Origin: Pycnococcus provasolii
Taxonomy: Eukaryota > Chlorophyta > Pseudoscourfieldiophyceae > Pseudoscourfieldiales > Pycnococcaceae
Assembly: GCA_938743325.2 (NCBI GenBank)
Contig: OW568881.1
Span: forward strand, 310,001 to 374,000
DNA length: 64,000 nt
Direction: 5' to 3'
Positions within the stretch are counted from its first letter, which is position 1, and every line of letters starts with the position of its first letter. The position numbers and the translations under genes are program-made. Positions 37,665 to 47,177 of the stretch are shown here, piece after piece. A model generated the notes under the pieces. The model saw only the letters and a list, made by a program, of their open reading frames with translations. It did not search any database and was not told where the DNA came from.

Positions 37665-40181
37665 CTACTTGCGACTCTTCGTCGTATTAGGACTTTTCAC
37701 AAATCCATCGCTGGTTGGGTCATGAATCGCTTGGTTTCGAACCTCCTTGACTTCGTGAATGTCAGGTTCCTCCGTCACACACATTTTCTCGGAAAGCGTG
37801 GTGCGCTTATGAGGCTGCTTTGGAGGAGAAGAAGAGCTTTCGGTTCGCGGGCTCGCCACTTCAGGAGTTGTCGTCGTCGGTGTGACAAACGGTGGTTTCC
37901 TTGGCGACGTACGACTCATCTTGGATCGCGATGGCGATCCGATCCGTGCCGTTGCCCTAGCAAGCTCAAATGCACGCTTCTCCATAGCTGAAGATCCATT
38001 CGCCTTGAATTCACGAAGAGGCGGCTTCTTCCCGTTGATGCCTTGCTGCTCTGCTTCTGCCGCCCTCCTTTTGGAAGCCTCGGCCTCGGCCTCCGCCTCC
38101 GCCCGGATCTTCTCAGCCTCCGCTTTGGCTCTCGCCGCCTCCGCCTCCGCCTCCGCCTTGACACGTTCCGCCTCCGCCTTGACACGTTCCACCTCCGCTT
38201 TCGCCAACTCCGCCTCCGCTCGTGCAGCCTCCGCCTTCACCATCTCCGCCTCCGCTCGTGCCCTCGTCGCCGTTACTACGAAGGTTGTAGCCCTCTTCTT
38301 CTCAACCTCATTCATCTCAGGTTCTCGAAGCCAAGCGCGCACTGGCGTGTCAAATGGTGCACCATGCACGACAGCATCCGGGCGCGCGGGTGATGACTTG
38401 GATCGCATCAAGTGACTCGACTTAGTGGCAGAACGATCTGCATTTCCCGGAAGCGTGAGTAAGGGCTTCTCAGGGTGATCCGAATCACCCATTCCCTCCT
38501 CACCAGGACCGCCAGAGCCCATGTCCTCGAGCAGCCACGGTGCATCTGTAGACGTCGTCGAAGCACCGCCAATCAGTGCTTGTTCGTCTTGATTGTCGCC
38601 GCCTGCCGACGCCTGCATGGCATACCGAGCAAGAGCGTCCGCTTCGCGCTCCCACATCGCTTCATGTTGGCGTAGCTTTGCCAGATGTGCCAACGAGCGC
38701 GACGATGCCTCAACATTTGGCTGAAATGTCGCATCTCTCATCTCCATGCGGTCGCGTTCCTCGCGCAGAAGCTGAAGCTTCGCCTGCCGCCGCTTGTCCC
38801 AAGTGTCCCAAGCCTCCGGCGAAGGACGGGGCAGAGACGCCGCAAACGAAGATATCGCCGGCTTAACAGCCATCTCTCGCGTGTGCGACTCCTCGACTCT
38901 CCGTGTTAGCTCGGCGCGGCGCATATTAGCGCGCAGCTTCAGCTGCGAAAGTGCCGCGCGCTTGCCTCCCGCCTGCTTGATCATTTCCGCAGACTGCCGG
39001 CTTGCGCGTGGCTGTTGCGCCTGAAACGCAGCCTCATCCTCAGCCCGGCGCTCCTCGAGCATGCGAGAGCGCGCCTCCTGGCGCGCCTGCGCCTCCGAAT
39101 ACAGGCGATTTGATACCGCGCTCATCTGCACCTCGCTGAGACGCCGCTCGGCATGAACCTGAGGAACTGATGCACGGAACACTGGCGTGACGCGCGGAGA
39201 GCTTAGGCGTGCGAAAGCCTGCTCGCGCTCGCGCGCGGCGTAGCGTCGCTCGTGCTGCGACTCGAAAAGCTGTGGCTCCGCAGGATCTTGTCTTTGGAGT
39301 GGGGGCGACGACGATTCGGGTGTTCTGCGCTGTGGCTGAGTTGTCGGTGTTCCAGCTGGTGTCGTGGGTGCACTCTTCCTCGTGGTGGTTGGACGAACCT
39401 CTTCCGGTGGCGTTCTCGGCATGGCAAGTTGAGCTATGCGCTCTGGCACAGGGACGGCTCTGCTCGCCGTCGTCCTTGGCGGCAGCGGCGTCGTCGTGGA
39501 ATTCTTGGGTGGTGCAGGCGGTTTCGAAGCCGCCGAAATTCTCGCGGCGGGTGTATCGAATCCCACTGGTGCGTCGTCGCGGAAGTGTCCAGCGCCATCA
39601 ACACGCACGTACGTCGCGGCACTCGTGGAAGGCGGCGCGCCTGCAGGCATACCCGCCTGCACGTTTGCGTCTCGCATACTAGCACCGGCGCAAGCCGCAT
39701 CACTGCCTTTGCCTAGCAGCGTAGCGTGCTGTTGCGCGAGCAGTTGAACAACGCGCGCGAGCTCGTCGACCAGCTGCTCCTGCTCCCCCTTCACGGTGCC
39801 GCCTTCAACGCCTTCTTCTGAGCGTGGCGACAACGCCGTGCCACCGTCTCTTCGCCGCGTCGTTGTCGTTGTCGTCGTCGTCGACGCCGAGTTTCCTCGC
39901 CTTCGAAATTCACCTTCCGTCGCATCAGCCAACTTTGCCAACGCGACGCAGATCTCCGGTTGCGTGAGCGGGTTCGCCCGCCCGTTGGCGTGGCTTGCCG
40001 TTGTGTTCGAGCTGCTGGGTGTTTGTCCCGCCTTTTCTTCTCTTGCAAGCAGACGCGACGCTGCTCGGTACGCGTCGATCAGCGACGCCACTTTCGCCGC
40101 ACCTTGGCGTGGTGCAGAGGAGGCCGCGCCACCACGCGGAGGCGGCCGGTGATCGCCACCACCGTGGGCCGACGACGACAT
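37665..40181 (-). CDS. Large coiled-coil protein, possibly cytoskeletal or flagella-associated
   Basis: 838 residues from the ATG at 40181 (MSSSAHGGG); another in-frame ATG lies about 130 bp further upstream, and the open frame above it begins at a TTG. The N-terminal 330 residues are Ser/Thr/Pro-rich and look disordered. The central part (about 335-540) is charged and helical, with ERRYAAREREQAFARL, then ATFQPNVEASSRSL. Motifs of the TFxPxxxxSSR type recur in algal flagella-associated and EF-hand-like proteins. A striking regular coiled coil lies at about 655-740, built of AEAEMVKAE and VKAEAERVKAEAEAEAARA repeats. The C-terminus carries SPSRSKMSRTSPRKPP. I recognise no family. Confidence 0.65.
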   Translation of the reverse strand: MSSSAHGGGDHRPPPRGGAASSAPRQGAAKVASLIDAYRAASRLLAREEKAGQTPSSSNTTASHANGRANPLTQPEICVALAKLADATEGEFRRRGNSASTTTTTTTTRRRDGGTALSPRSEEGVEGGTVKGEQEQLVDELARVVQLLAQQHATLLGKGSDAACAGASMRDANVQAGMPAGAPPSTSAATYVRVDGAGHFRDDAPVGFDTPAARISAASKPPAPPKNSTTTPLPPRTTASRAVPVPERIAQLAMPRTPPEEVRPTTTRKSAPTTPAGTPTTQPQRRTPESSSPPLQRQDPAEPQLFESQHERRYAAREREQAFARLSSPRVTPVFRASVPQVHAERRLSEVQMSAVSNRLYSEAQARQEARSRMLEERRAEDEAAFQAQQPRASRQSAEMIKQAGGKRAALSQLKLRANMRRAELTRRVEESHTREMAVKPAISSFAASLPRPSPEAWDTWDKRRQAKLQLLREERDRMEMRDATFQPNVEASSRSLAHLAKLRQHEAMWEREADALARYAMQASAGGDNQDEQALIGGASTTSTDAPWLLEDMGSGGPGEEGMGDSDHPEKPLLTLPGNADRSATKSSHLMRSKSSPARPDAVVHGAPFDTPVRAWLREPEMNEVEKKRATTFVVTATRARAEAEMVKAEAARAEAELAKAEVERVKAEAERVKAEAEAEAARAKAEAEKIRAEAEAEAEASKRRAAEAEQQGINGKKPPLREFKANGSSAMEKRAFELARATARIGSPSRSKMSRTSPRKPPFVTPTTTTPEVASPRTESSSSPPKQPHKRTTLSEKMCVTEEPDIHEVKEVRNQAIHDPTSDGFVKSPNTTKSRK

Positions 40182-40630
40182 GCCGATGTGCGAAAGTTGG
40201 GAATGGGGGCACGGACAGAGCGGCGTTTCTTTCGTACATACCACCCTCTTCGTCGACGGCCTTGCACCTTGCAAGCCGATTGACGGTTCTGACGACCTAT
40301 GTTTCGCATCCATGCTTTCTCCAAACCCAAACGTCTGGGGTGCGGCCACCTCGTGCGGCCGTGCTTGTTGCCTGCCAAGTTGATGGCCCCGATGATCGGA
40401 TGCCTTTGAGAGGTCGTACTGTACCACCCTCAACTGCCTAAAGTTTAGACTATGATTGGCTTGATTGCTTCCTAACCTTAGTGGTAGTTGGTAAGTACGT
40501 TCGTGCAGACGTGCAGGGCCTTACTGTACTTGTTAGTAAAAAATGTACATACCTCGTGACACCACCTGTTCAGAGTATTCAATAGGTAGGTTGGTACAGT
40601 ATGTACCTTTTTCAAAACAAAACAATGGTT

Positions 40631-42565
40631 TTATTTACACTGACTCCGCCACGTGCTCAGCACATCCGCAGGCAGAAACGCGCAGTGAAATCCAAAAGGA
40701 ATGCGCACTGGAATCTCAATCTCGCACACCTGTTGAAGCGTCGCGCCGTCCACCACCTCGAGAAACGACGCGTCAGCATCCACCGCGTGACTCAGCACAA
40801 CGACGTAGCCATTCTCCGACACGTCAACAGATTCGGAAGAGCACTCGGACTTGGACTTGAAGATAATGTCGCCGCACACGCGACCAGCAGGAAGCTTGTA
40901 TGTGCTGGCAACCGTGCCCGATGCGAGGTCGTGCTTAATGACTTTGTCGAAGAGAGGAATCGCGTCATCGCCATGAACAGCCACGTCCGAGCCATTCAGG
41001 AACGAGTCCTGCGGTACGACGGAATACGCGTAGCGACTTGGTTGGCCCACAACACGAGGCGAGATGGTTGGGAAGTCGCTCGGGATGTCGCCAACGCGAA
41101 CGCTCTCCACCACGCTGCGAGTCTTGACATCGAGAACCGTGCGATGCAGGTGTCCGACATCCTTGCATCCCACGGAAGCGTCGTACGATCCGTTCGCCGA
41201 CGTTGAAAGCGCCGCATTCGACTCTGCCATGCCCAAAGCACAAGTCTCGGGCATTCGGCTCGTGTACAGTACGATACGATCATCGTTTTGTGGATCGTCC
41301 CAGCAGTTCACGACGTGGAATGCGAAGCCTGTCGACGGCGCAGGCTCCTCGATCCACACAACATCTTCGGCATTTCCGCGACGCGGAATGATGCCATATC
41401 GGATGGGCTCGTTCGCGTCAAAATCGAATGGGCGTCCTTTTTCCAGAGCGCGTGGTTGATTGAAGACCAGAGGCTGGTCGAGGATGATCGTTCGCGTCCC
41501 CGTGATGGCAAGGTCGTGCTGCAAAGTTGCGCGTGTCGTCGGAACAGTCACGCGATGTTCGATGCTCCCCGACTCTGCGTCGACGACACCGAGCATCACG
41601 TTAGGCGGACCGATCAACGAGTACCCGTGGTAGATGAGCTCACCCGTCACCGGGCACGTCTTGGAGTGCGCACTGAAATTCTCTCTCCACGGTCTGAAGA
41701 AGTTATCGCGTGCGGTGCCGTTGAAGTCACACAGTCCACGCGACGCAAGCTCACCGTCAGTCGACAATTCGTACGCCCAGCCCGCCTCCCAAGTTGCGAG
41801 CAGTCGTCCGGCGTGGTAGACGAGTCCGTTGTTTGCTACGTTCTTGTTTTGCACGACCCAGAACGGTGCGTCGGGCGCGCCGTGTTGCACAGCCTGTGCG
41901 ATTTTGGCAGCCAGCCTTGGATAGAAGACGTCGGGAATGATCCACAGGTCTTTCATTCCCACGTGCACAGCCTTGCTTGCAGCTTGTTCTTCTTCCCATC
42001 CTCTCGTGCGTATGTACCTGCGTCCGTACTCAGCGACGCCGTTCTCGATGCGAACGTAGTGCACCATGCCATCGCCGTCGAACCAGTGAGCGTTTTGGGG
42101 GTAGATTGGTTCTTGGCTCCAGTTGGGTCCGTTTCTCATGTACACGCCGTCGAGGTCGGCAGGTATGCCCACATTTTTGTGTCCGTTCTTTGACTTCACC
42201 TTGAGCGGTTCAGGCAAAGTGAGATCACCGACGACGGGTGCGAAGTTCCCCGAGAGGCAAGGGGGTAACTTCACATCGGGGTCAGGAGCACACCACGCTG
42301 GCGGGGATGACGAAGACGATACACCACTCCTACTGGTACTAACATCAATGGCACTGCAAGCTATGGGCCTGACGCTACCCTTGCCATGAAGAGGATGATG
42401 ATGATGACGAAGACGACGAAGACCCTGGGTAACCCCACGCGTAACACATGAACGATGATGATATGGATGATAAAGCCCCCTAGAAGAGATCGACGAGATG
42501 AAAGCTCCTTGAGGAGACATCGACGAGCACGAGGTGTATCCTGAGAGACGGGACGCCATGGGCAT
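40631..42565 (-). CDS. Carotenoid cleavage dioxygenase (CCD/NCED family)
   Basis: 644 residues, ATG at 42565. The first 90 residues are Ser/Arg/His-rich with few acids, consistent with a plastid transit peptide. The beta-propeller enzyme follows from about 95: GVYMRNGPNW, HWFDGDGMVHYVR, and the four iron-ligand histidines H300 (NFSAHSK), H350 (LQHDLAIT), H417 (AFHVVNCWDD) and H627 (PFGFHCAFLP). All four are present, so the enzyme should bind Fe(II) and cleave a carotenoid double bond with O2. The cleavage site cannot be told; plant NCED9/CCD1-like, CCD4-like and ABA-forming enzymes share these residues. The length is typical with transit peptide. Confidence 0.92.
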   Translation of the reverse strand: MPMASRLSGYTSCSSMSPQGAFISSISSRGLYHPYHHRSCVTRGVTQGLRRLRHHHHPLHGKGSVRPIACSAIDVSTSRSGVSSSSSPPAWCAPDPDVKLPPCLSGNFAPVVGDLTLPEPLKVKSKNGHKNVGIPADLDGVYMRNGPNWSQEPIYPQNAHWFDGDGMVHYVRIENGVAEYGRRYIRTRGWEEEQAASKAVHVGMKDLWIIPDVFYPRLAAKIAQAVQHGAPDAPFWVVQNKNVANNGLVYHAGRLLATWEAGWAYELSTDGELASRGLCDFNGTARDNFFRPWRENFSAHSKTCPVTGELIYHGYSLIGPPNVMLGVVDAESGSIEHRVTVPTTRATLQHDLAITGTRTIILDQPLVFNQPRALEKGRPFDFDANEPIRYGIIPRRGNAEDVVWIEEPAPSTGFAFHVVNCWDDPQNDDRIVLYTSRMPETCALGMAESNAALSTSANGSYDASVGCKDVGHLHRTVLDVKTRSVVESVRVGDIPSDFPTISPRVVGQPSRYAYSVVPQDSFLNGSDVAVHGDDAIPLFDKVIKHDLASGTVASTYKLPAGRVCGDIIFKSKSECSSESVDVSENGYVVVLSHAVDADASFLEVVDGATLQQVCEIEIPVRIPFGFHCAFLPADVLSTWRSQCK

Positions 42566-42848
42566 GATGCGGGGAAGCCGATCGGAATGAGGGAGACTTT
42601 GGGGCGATTGATATATTTATTTGTGGTGTGGTTCGCATGGAACTCCCTCAAAATCAGATTTTTTTTTAGATTTCGATTTCGATTTCTCTCTCTCTCTCTC
42701 CCTCCCTGGCGATAGTGACAGCCTGTTGGCGGACTCGATGGGGTGACTCCCGACTGGCCCGCGTACGCCATGTCACGATGATGCCCCGCGTACGCCATAC
42801 GACTTCCCCCCCGCAAAGCAAGGATGGAATGGTATAGACGGACGAGCA

Positions 42849-43413
42849 TCAGCAATCACCAGCCGGGCATAGCCGGCGGAAGTATGTGTCGGGAACAGCA
42901 AGCGAACCGTGCATCGGCGGCATCATGCATGCATTCGACGGGCATCGATTACTTGGCGACGAGAAGAGACCCAAGCCATTATCTGGTCCGCATATGGTGG
43001 TAGCATTGCTGTCAAAGCAAGAAGACGGGTCATCCAATTCTCCATTCACCAGCCCGCTCAGGTCCGCGTCGAGGAATGGTTGGTTGTTGCCGATGCACAC
43101 GACAGCTCCTCCGTCAAATTTGGATGCGCACAGCTTCTTGAGATTCGGATTGTCACCGATTATAAAAATATCACCACCTGTAAACTCCGGCAGGCTGATT
43201 TTCTCGAGGTTCTCGTTTTTATTAATCTGTTGTTTCGTTTGCATTGAATTTGTAAGAAGAAGAGTGAGTTTCACATGCATGCAGTGAGTGATGTGATTTA
43301 TTGTAGAAGAAAATCAAACAAAAACCACGAATAAAAAGACAAAAGAGAGTGACACGTACGAAGATGTTTGCTGCCTCCGAAGCGAGCATCGGCGTGAGCG
43401 ATTGAGCGTGCCG
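42849..43413 (-). CDS. Partial duplicate of the LRR-gene 3' end (or alternative terminal exons)
   Basis: A final exon-like block 43226-42849 begins after a CAACAG acceptor and encodes NENLEKISLPEFTGG, NPNLKKLCASKF, a Cys-rich end with CIGNNQ and CPSNACMMPP, then stop. It is clearly homologous to exons 4 and 5 of the gene at 43675-46061, but joined without the intron. Upstream, 43413-43360 is a 54-nt phase-0 open block between TAG and a GTACGT donor, resembling a decayed exon 3 (SLTPMLASEAANIF). No start codon or signal peptide is visible for a separate gene. It may be an alternative 3' end for the upstream gene or a partial tandem copy. Confidence 0.5.
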
Positions 43414-43674
43414 CTAGTGCTCATCGCGACGAGTGGCTTATTATCATCCTTGAGCATACTTTTTGTGGTGAGCACGATCGTCGGCGTTCTCAGTGTCGTG
43501 ATTGCCGCGGTCGTCCGTCGCTATGTACAACAAGCAACAAAGGAAGCGTGCGTGCGCGAGTGCGAGGAGCGTTCAGAAGCTTTTTGTTTTTGTTACGACA
43601 AACCTAAAATTCATATTATGCAACTAACTAAGCACCCACCCGCCTACCTGGGCAGCATCATTTATTATCACTCA

Positions 43675-46061
43675 TCAGAGGCATGCATTGGACGGGCATC
43701 CACCACTTGTCGATGAGAAGAGACCGCCATCTGCTCCACACACAGTGGAAGCATTGCTGTCTTGTTGATAGCAAATGGTAGAAGTTCCGCCAATGAAGGA
43801 TCCAGTCACCAGCTCGCTGAGGTCCGCGTCGAGATCTGGTTGGTCTATTTGGTTGCCGATGCACACCTGAGCTGCACTTTCAAGCTTGGATGCGCACAGC
43901 TTCTTGACGTTGGGGTTGCCAGACACCTGTAAGGATGGAGGGAGGGATAGATTGTGAGTGAGAGGGAAAGGGCAGTGTACAATAGTGGTGATGGATCGTG
44001 ACGTACATCAAAAAATTCACCAATCTCTCTGAGCTGTGGCAGGCTGATTTTCTCGAGGTTCGGATTGGTGACGATCTGTTGTTTTGTTTGTTGTATGGAA
44101 GTTTTGTAAGGAAGAAGAGTGAGTGAGTGAATTTCACATCCAGTGAGTGATACGATTTATTGTGGAAGAACACACAAAAAACAAGGAATAAAAAGACAAC
44201 AGAACAGTGTGAGACGTACCCTGATAACTCCCGCCTCCGTCAGCGCAGACAAGTCCACGCTCGTGAGCATCAGGTTGCCGTCGATCTGTGTGTTTAGAGA
44301 GGTGTGTGTTGTATATGTGTCGTTGAGTGGTGAGTACATGGTGAGTTTTATGCAATCAGTTGAAAAGTCGATTATGGCTCTTCAAAGCGGATACGTACGG
44401 AGACTTCCAAAGTCTGGGTACCCACAAGACGAGGCGCGTAGATACTCATCAAAGAGCCAGAGTTTCTGAACTATTGTTGTTGTTGTTATTTGTTGTTTGA
44501 TGATACGAATGGTTGTTGTGTTGTTGTGAATATGTGATTGGTTTGTTAGTGAGGTGCTACCAAATATTTTGTGTGTGTTCTGTCGAAGACACGCCATATT
44601 ATTGTAGAAGAACATAAGGCAGAGCACCAAGAAGAAGGAGGAAGGGTCGAAGGGAAAGCAAGTAAGGAGGAGGAGCGTACGTACCTCGAATCGACCGAAC
44701 GGGACCCCCGGTCCTGTCACCCAGTTGGCAAAGCGAACCTCCGCAAGATTTGGGAATTCTCCAAATCCAGAAGAAGAAAAAACCACACTCTGGGACGAGG
44801 TAGTGATGCATGGGAACGAGGTGATGGTGACGTTGGTAGGATCGCCGCTGAGAACATCCCTGATGTCATCCGCGATCCTGCCGAGGGTGATCGGGTTTCC
44901 TCCGAATGGCTCGGCGTCGCACGAGGTATACTTGGTATCACCAAGCGACAAACCTCGTACACAAGCAGTGCACTCCTCGAGATCTTGCTGAATGATGTCC
45001 TTGTGGGGAATGTCACGGTAGTCAATCTTGCTGAATTTGCTCGTTTCAACGTACGGTGGCTTCCCACAGTCGAGTGCCATGTGGTGTGGAATGCACTTTC
45101 CACCCTTTTGATGCGTTTTAAATGTAAGGATGCACTTTTCAGGTGTAGAATAGCCTCCTCCAAAGTGTCCAGCCATCGTACAAATTGCATTCTTGCGGCT
45201 GATATCGTCAATCGCACATACCCACTTTTCATTGTAGTAGTAGTGATTCGTGAGAGTGAACGTCAAGCCATGCGCTTCTGACTTCGCATAGAAGTACTGA
45301 GTTTCGTATAGGGGCCGTGGCGGTACAAACTCGAGAAGCTGACGACGACGGCCATCACCACCCGCATCACCACCATCACCACCAATGATGGGACCAATGG
45401 GATCACCAATGATGTGAATGGGATCACCAAGGATGCTGCACCCATCACCATGGCACCCACCACCACCAGAAGCGTGAGTGACAGTGTACCAAGTAGCTTC
45501 ACTCGCATCATCAGGATGTCCCCAGAAGGGAAGACAGTGTTCTTCCTTCTTTACTTCGCAAGGACCAGAGTAGTAGTCAAACTTGGCATACTTGCGATAC
45601 TTCCATGTAAACGGCGAGTACCACTTCGGCTTGGGGTAGAACGTGTCGCACGGGTAGTACTCGTCCTGCTCGTACTGCTTCCCATAGTACGGCCCAACTC
45701 CATATTTAGAGTCGTACTTGCTGTAGCCGTATCCAGAGTCGTACTTGCTGTATCCAGAGTCGTATCCAGAGTCGTATCCAGAGTCGTACTTGTTGTCATT
45801 GTACTTGTTGCTGCTGTACTTCCACGTCCACGGCGCCCACCACTTGTACTTGGGATAGTAGCCTGATTTGTATTCATCACCGTAGTAGCCTGAGTTGTAT
45901 TCATCAACGTACTTCGTCGTCTCATAAGTCGTCGTCGTCGATTTGTCTGCGCTCACACCACTCACGGCACTGAGCATTACGACGACAGCAAGCAGAGCGA
46001 CCAGAACGGCTGATGACGCCGTGACGATCGATCGCATGTTCCTGACATTCGTCGTCATCAT
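43675..46061 (-). CDS. Secreted Tyr-rich protein with C-terminal LRR-like repeats, five exons
   Basis: Predicted exons are 46061-44685, 44470-44399, 44285-44220, 44075-44007 and 43926-43675. All joins are phase 0, and internal donors are GTACGT in each case; they give 611 residues. The ATG at 46061 (MMTTNVRNM) leads a signal peptide (about 10-38: SAVLVALLAVVVMLSAVSG). A Tyr-rich region with repeats of YDSG/YSKYDS follows (55-110), then Cys-containing modules including two related W.PWTWKY/WYSPFTWKY motifs, and TFTLTNHYYY. Exons 2-4 each encode one 22-24-residue LRR-like unit (for example GNLMLTSVDLSALTEAGV, NPNLEKISLPQLREIGEF), and exon 5 opens with another. The last exon is Cys-rich and ends CPSNACL. 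Probably an extracellular matrix or surface protein; I recognise no family. Confidence 0.75.
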
Positions 46062-46555
46062 CTTCGTTACTACCACTATTATGGTATACTGTTTTGTATG
46101 AGCCAATCAACAAACGCCTGCGCGCTGCCAATCTATCAGGTATGATGAGGACCAACCGACCAACGCGTGCAGTGATTGATGAGGACGAATCAATGAGCGA
46201 GCCAATCAATGAACGAAAGGAGCCAAGGTACCATACAAGCCTGCAAAAGAAGTAAGCTGCACTACTCCGAACCACCACTGGGCACCACTCACAAACACGT
46301 GCAGGAGGCGTGACATGTTTCGCATGAAATAAATGGCGAACAAATAACGGGCGGAGGGGCCGAGGGTGAAAAGGTCCTTGGGCCAAACAAACTCCGAATC
46401 TTTTCACCCAGCTTGGGGGATACACCGTTGCTTGGTGCATTTGGCCTGGCCTGTCCTTCGGGTCCGGCTTGGTTGGGTTTTGGTTTCCCAACGTCCGGAC
46501 CATCCAACCTCTCGGCACGCACGCTCCCGGTCACTCTTGAAACTTTTTGCTCTCG

Positions 46556-46700
46556 CAAAAATATTTTCTATTACTAATTTATTACTTAAAAAATTATATT
46601 AAATTATCTATAAATCTAACATAACATAACATACACGGAGAATTCGGTGAAATTTTAGGTAATAAATAGGTAATAAAAAAACGAAAATAAACTTTCAAGA
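46556..46700. other. AT-rich island
   Basis: A strongly AT-rich stretch in an otherwise GC-balanced window, with repeated TAATAAATAGGTAATAAA and ACATAACATA motifs. It lies in the 1.1-kb gene-free spacer between the divergent LRR and GH18 genes (46062-47177). No gene was seen. Confidence 0.7.
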
Positions 46701-46990
46701 ATTTTATTCGCGACAACACACACACCGTTGTCGTATTGTCCGCGCATTGATTCAGGCGCAAGGCACGAACGATAATACTAGTTTTTATTCTTGGACACAT
46801 TTATTTGTCTTGTTTTCTCGGACACGACGATTATTACGCCATACCCATATCCAACGCCATAGGAGATGTGAAATTCTCGGAACGGAATCCGAATCCTAGG
46901 ACTACCGTAGTAAGACTAGTAGGACTACCGGTGTAACGTTCAGTTCAGTAGTAAGATAGTTAACCTTAGTTGGTAGAGTTTCCGAAGAAC

Positions 46991-47041
46991 GGGTTAGGGT
47001 TTCGGGTTAGGGTTAGGGTTAGGGTTAGGGTTAGGGTTAGG
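46991..47041 (+). repeat. Interstitial TTAGGG array
   Basis: About seven TTAGGG units, one interrupted by TTCGGG, 137 bp upstream of the GH18 ATG. This is the longest pure array in the window. Confidence 0.9.
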
Positions 47042-47177
47042 CATCCTTGCTCCCCTTGCTCAGGTGCTCCCCTCCCCCTTCCCAGTTCCCCCGGCGCAGA
47101 TATTTTTTTAACAAGGCGCATGCGACGCAAGCCGTTTTGCGTCCTCGCTCTAATCATTAGTGAAGAAAGTAGTAGCA

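Noticed and set aside
43402-43716. Plus-strand hydrophobic peptide of about 100 residues
   Set aside because: It has no ATG at its start (TTG) and overlaps the partial LRR copy on the other strand. The hydrophobic stretch alone is weak support.
46289-46558. Frames in the LRR-GH18 spacer
   Set aside because: Short, without family resemblance, and they end near AT-rich non-coding sequence.
46991-47041. TTAGGG array as a true telomere or chromosome end
   Set aside because: It is about 50 bp and flanked on both sides by ordinary genes, so it is interstitial.
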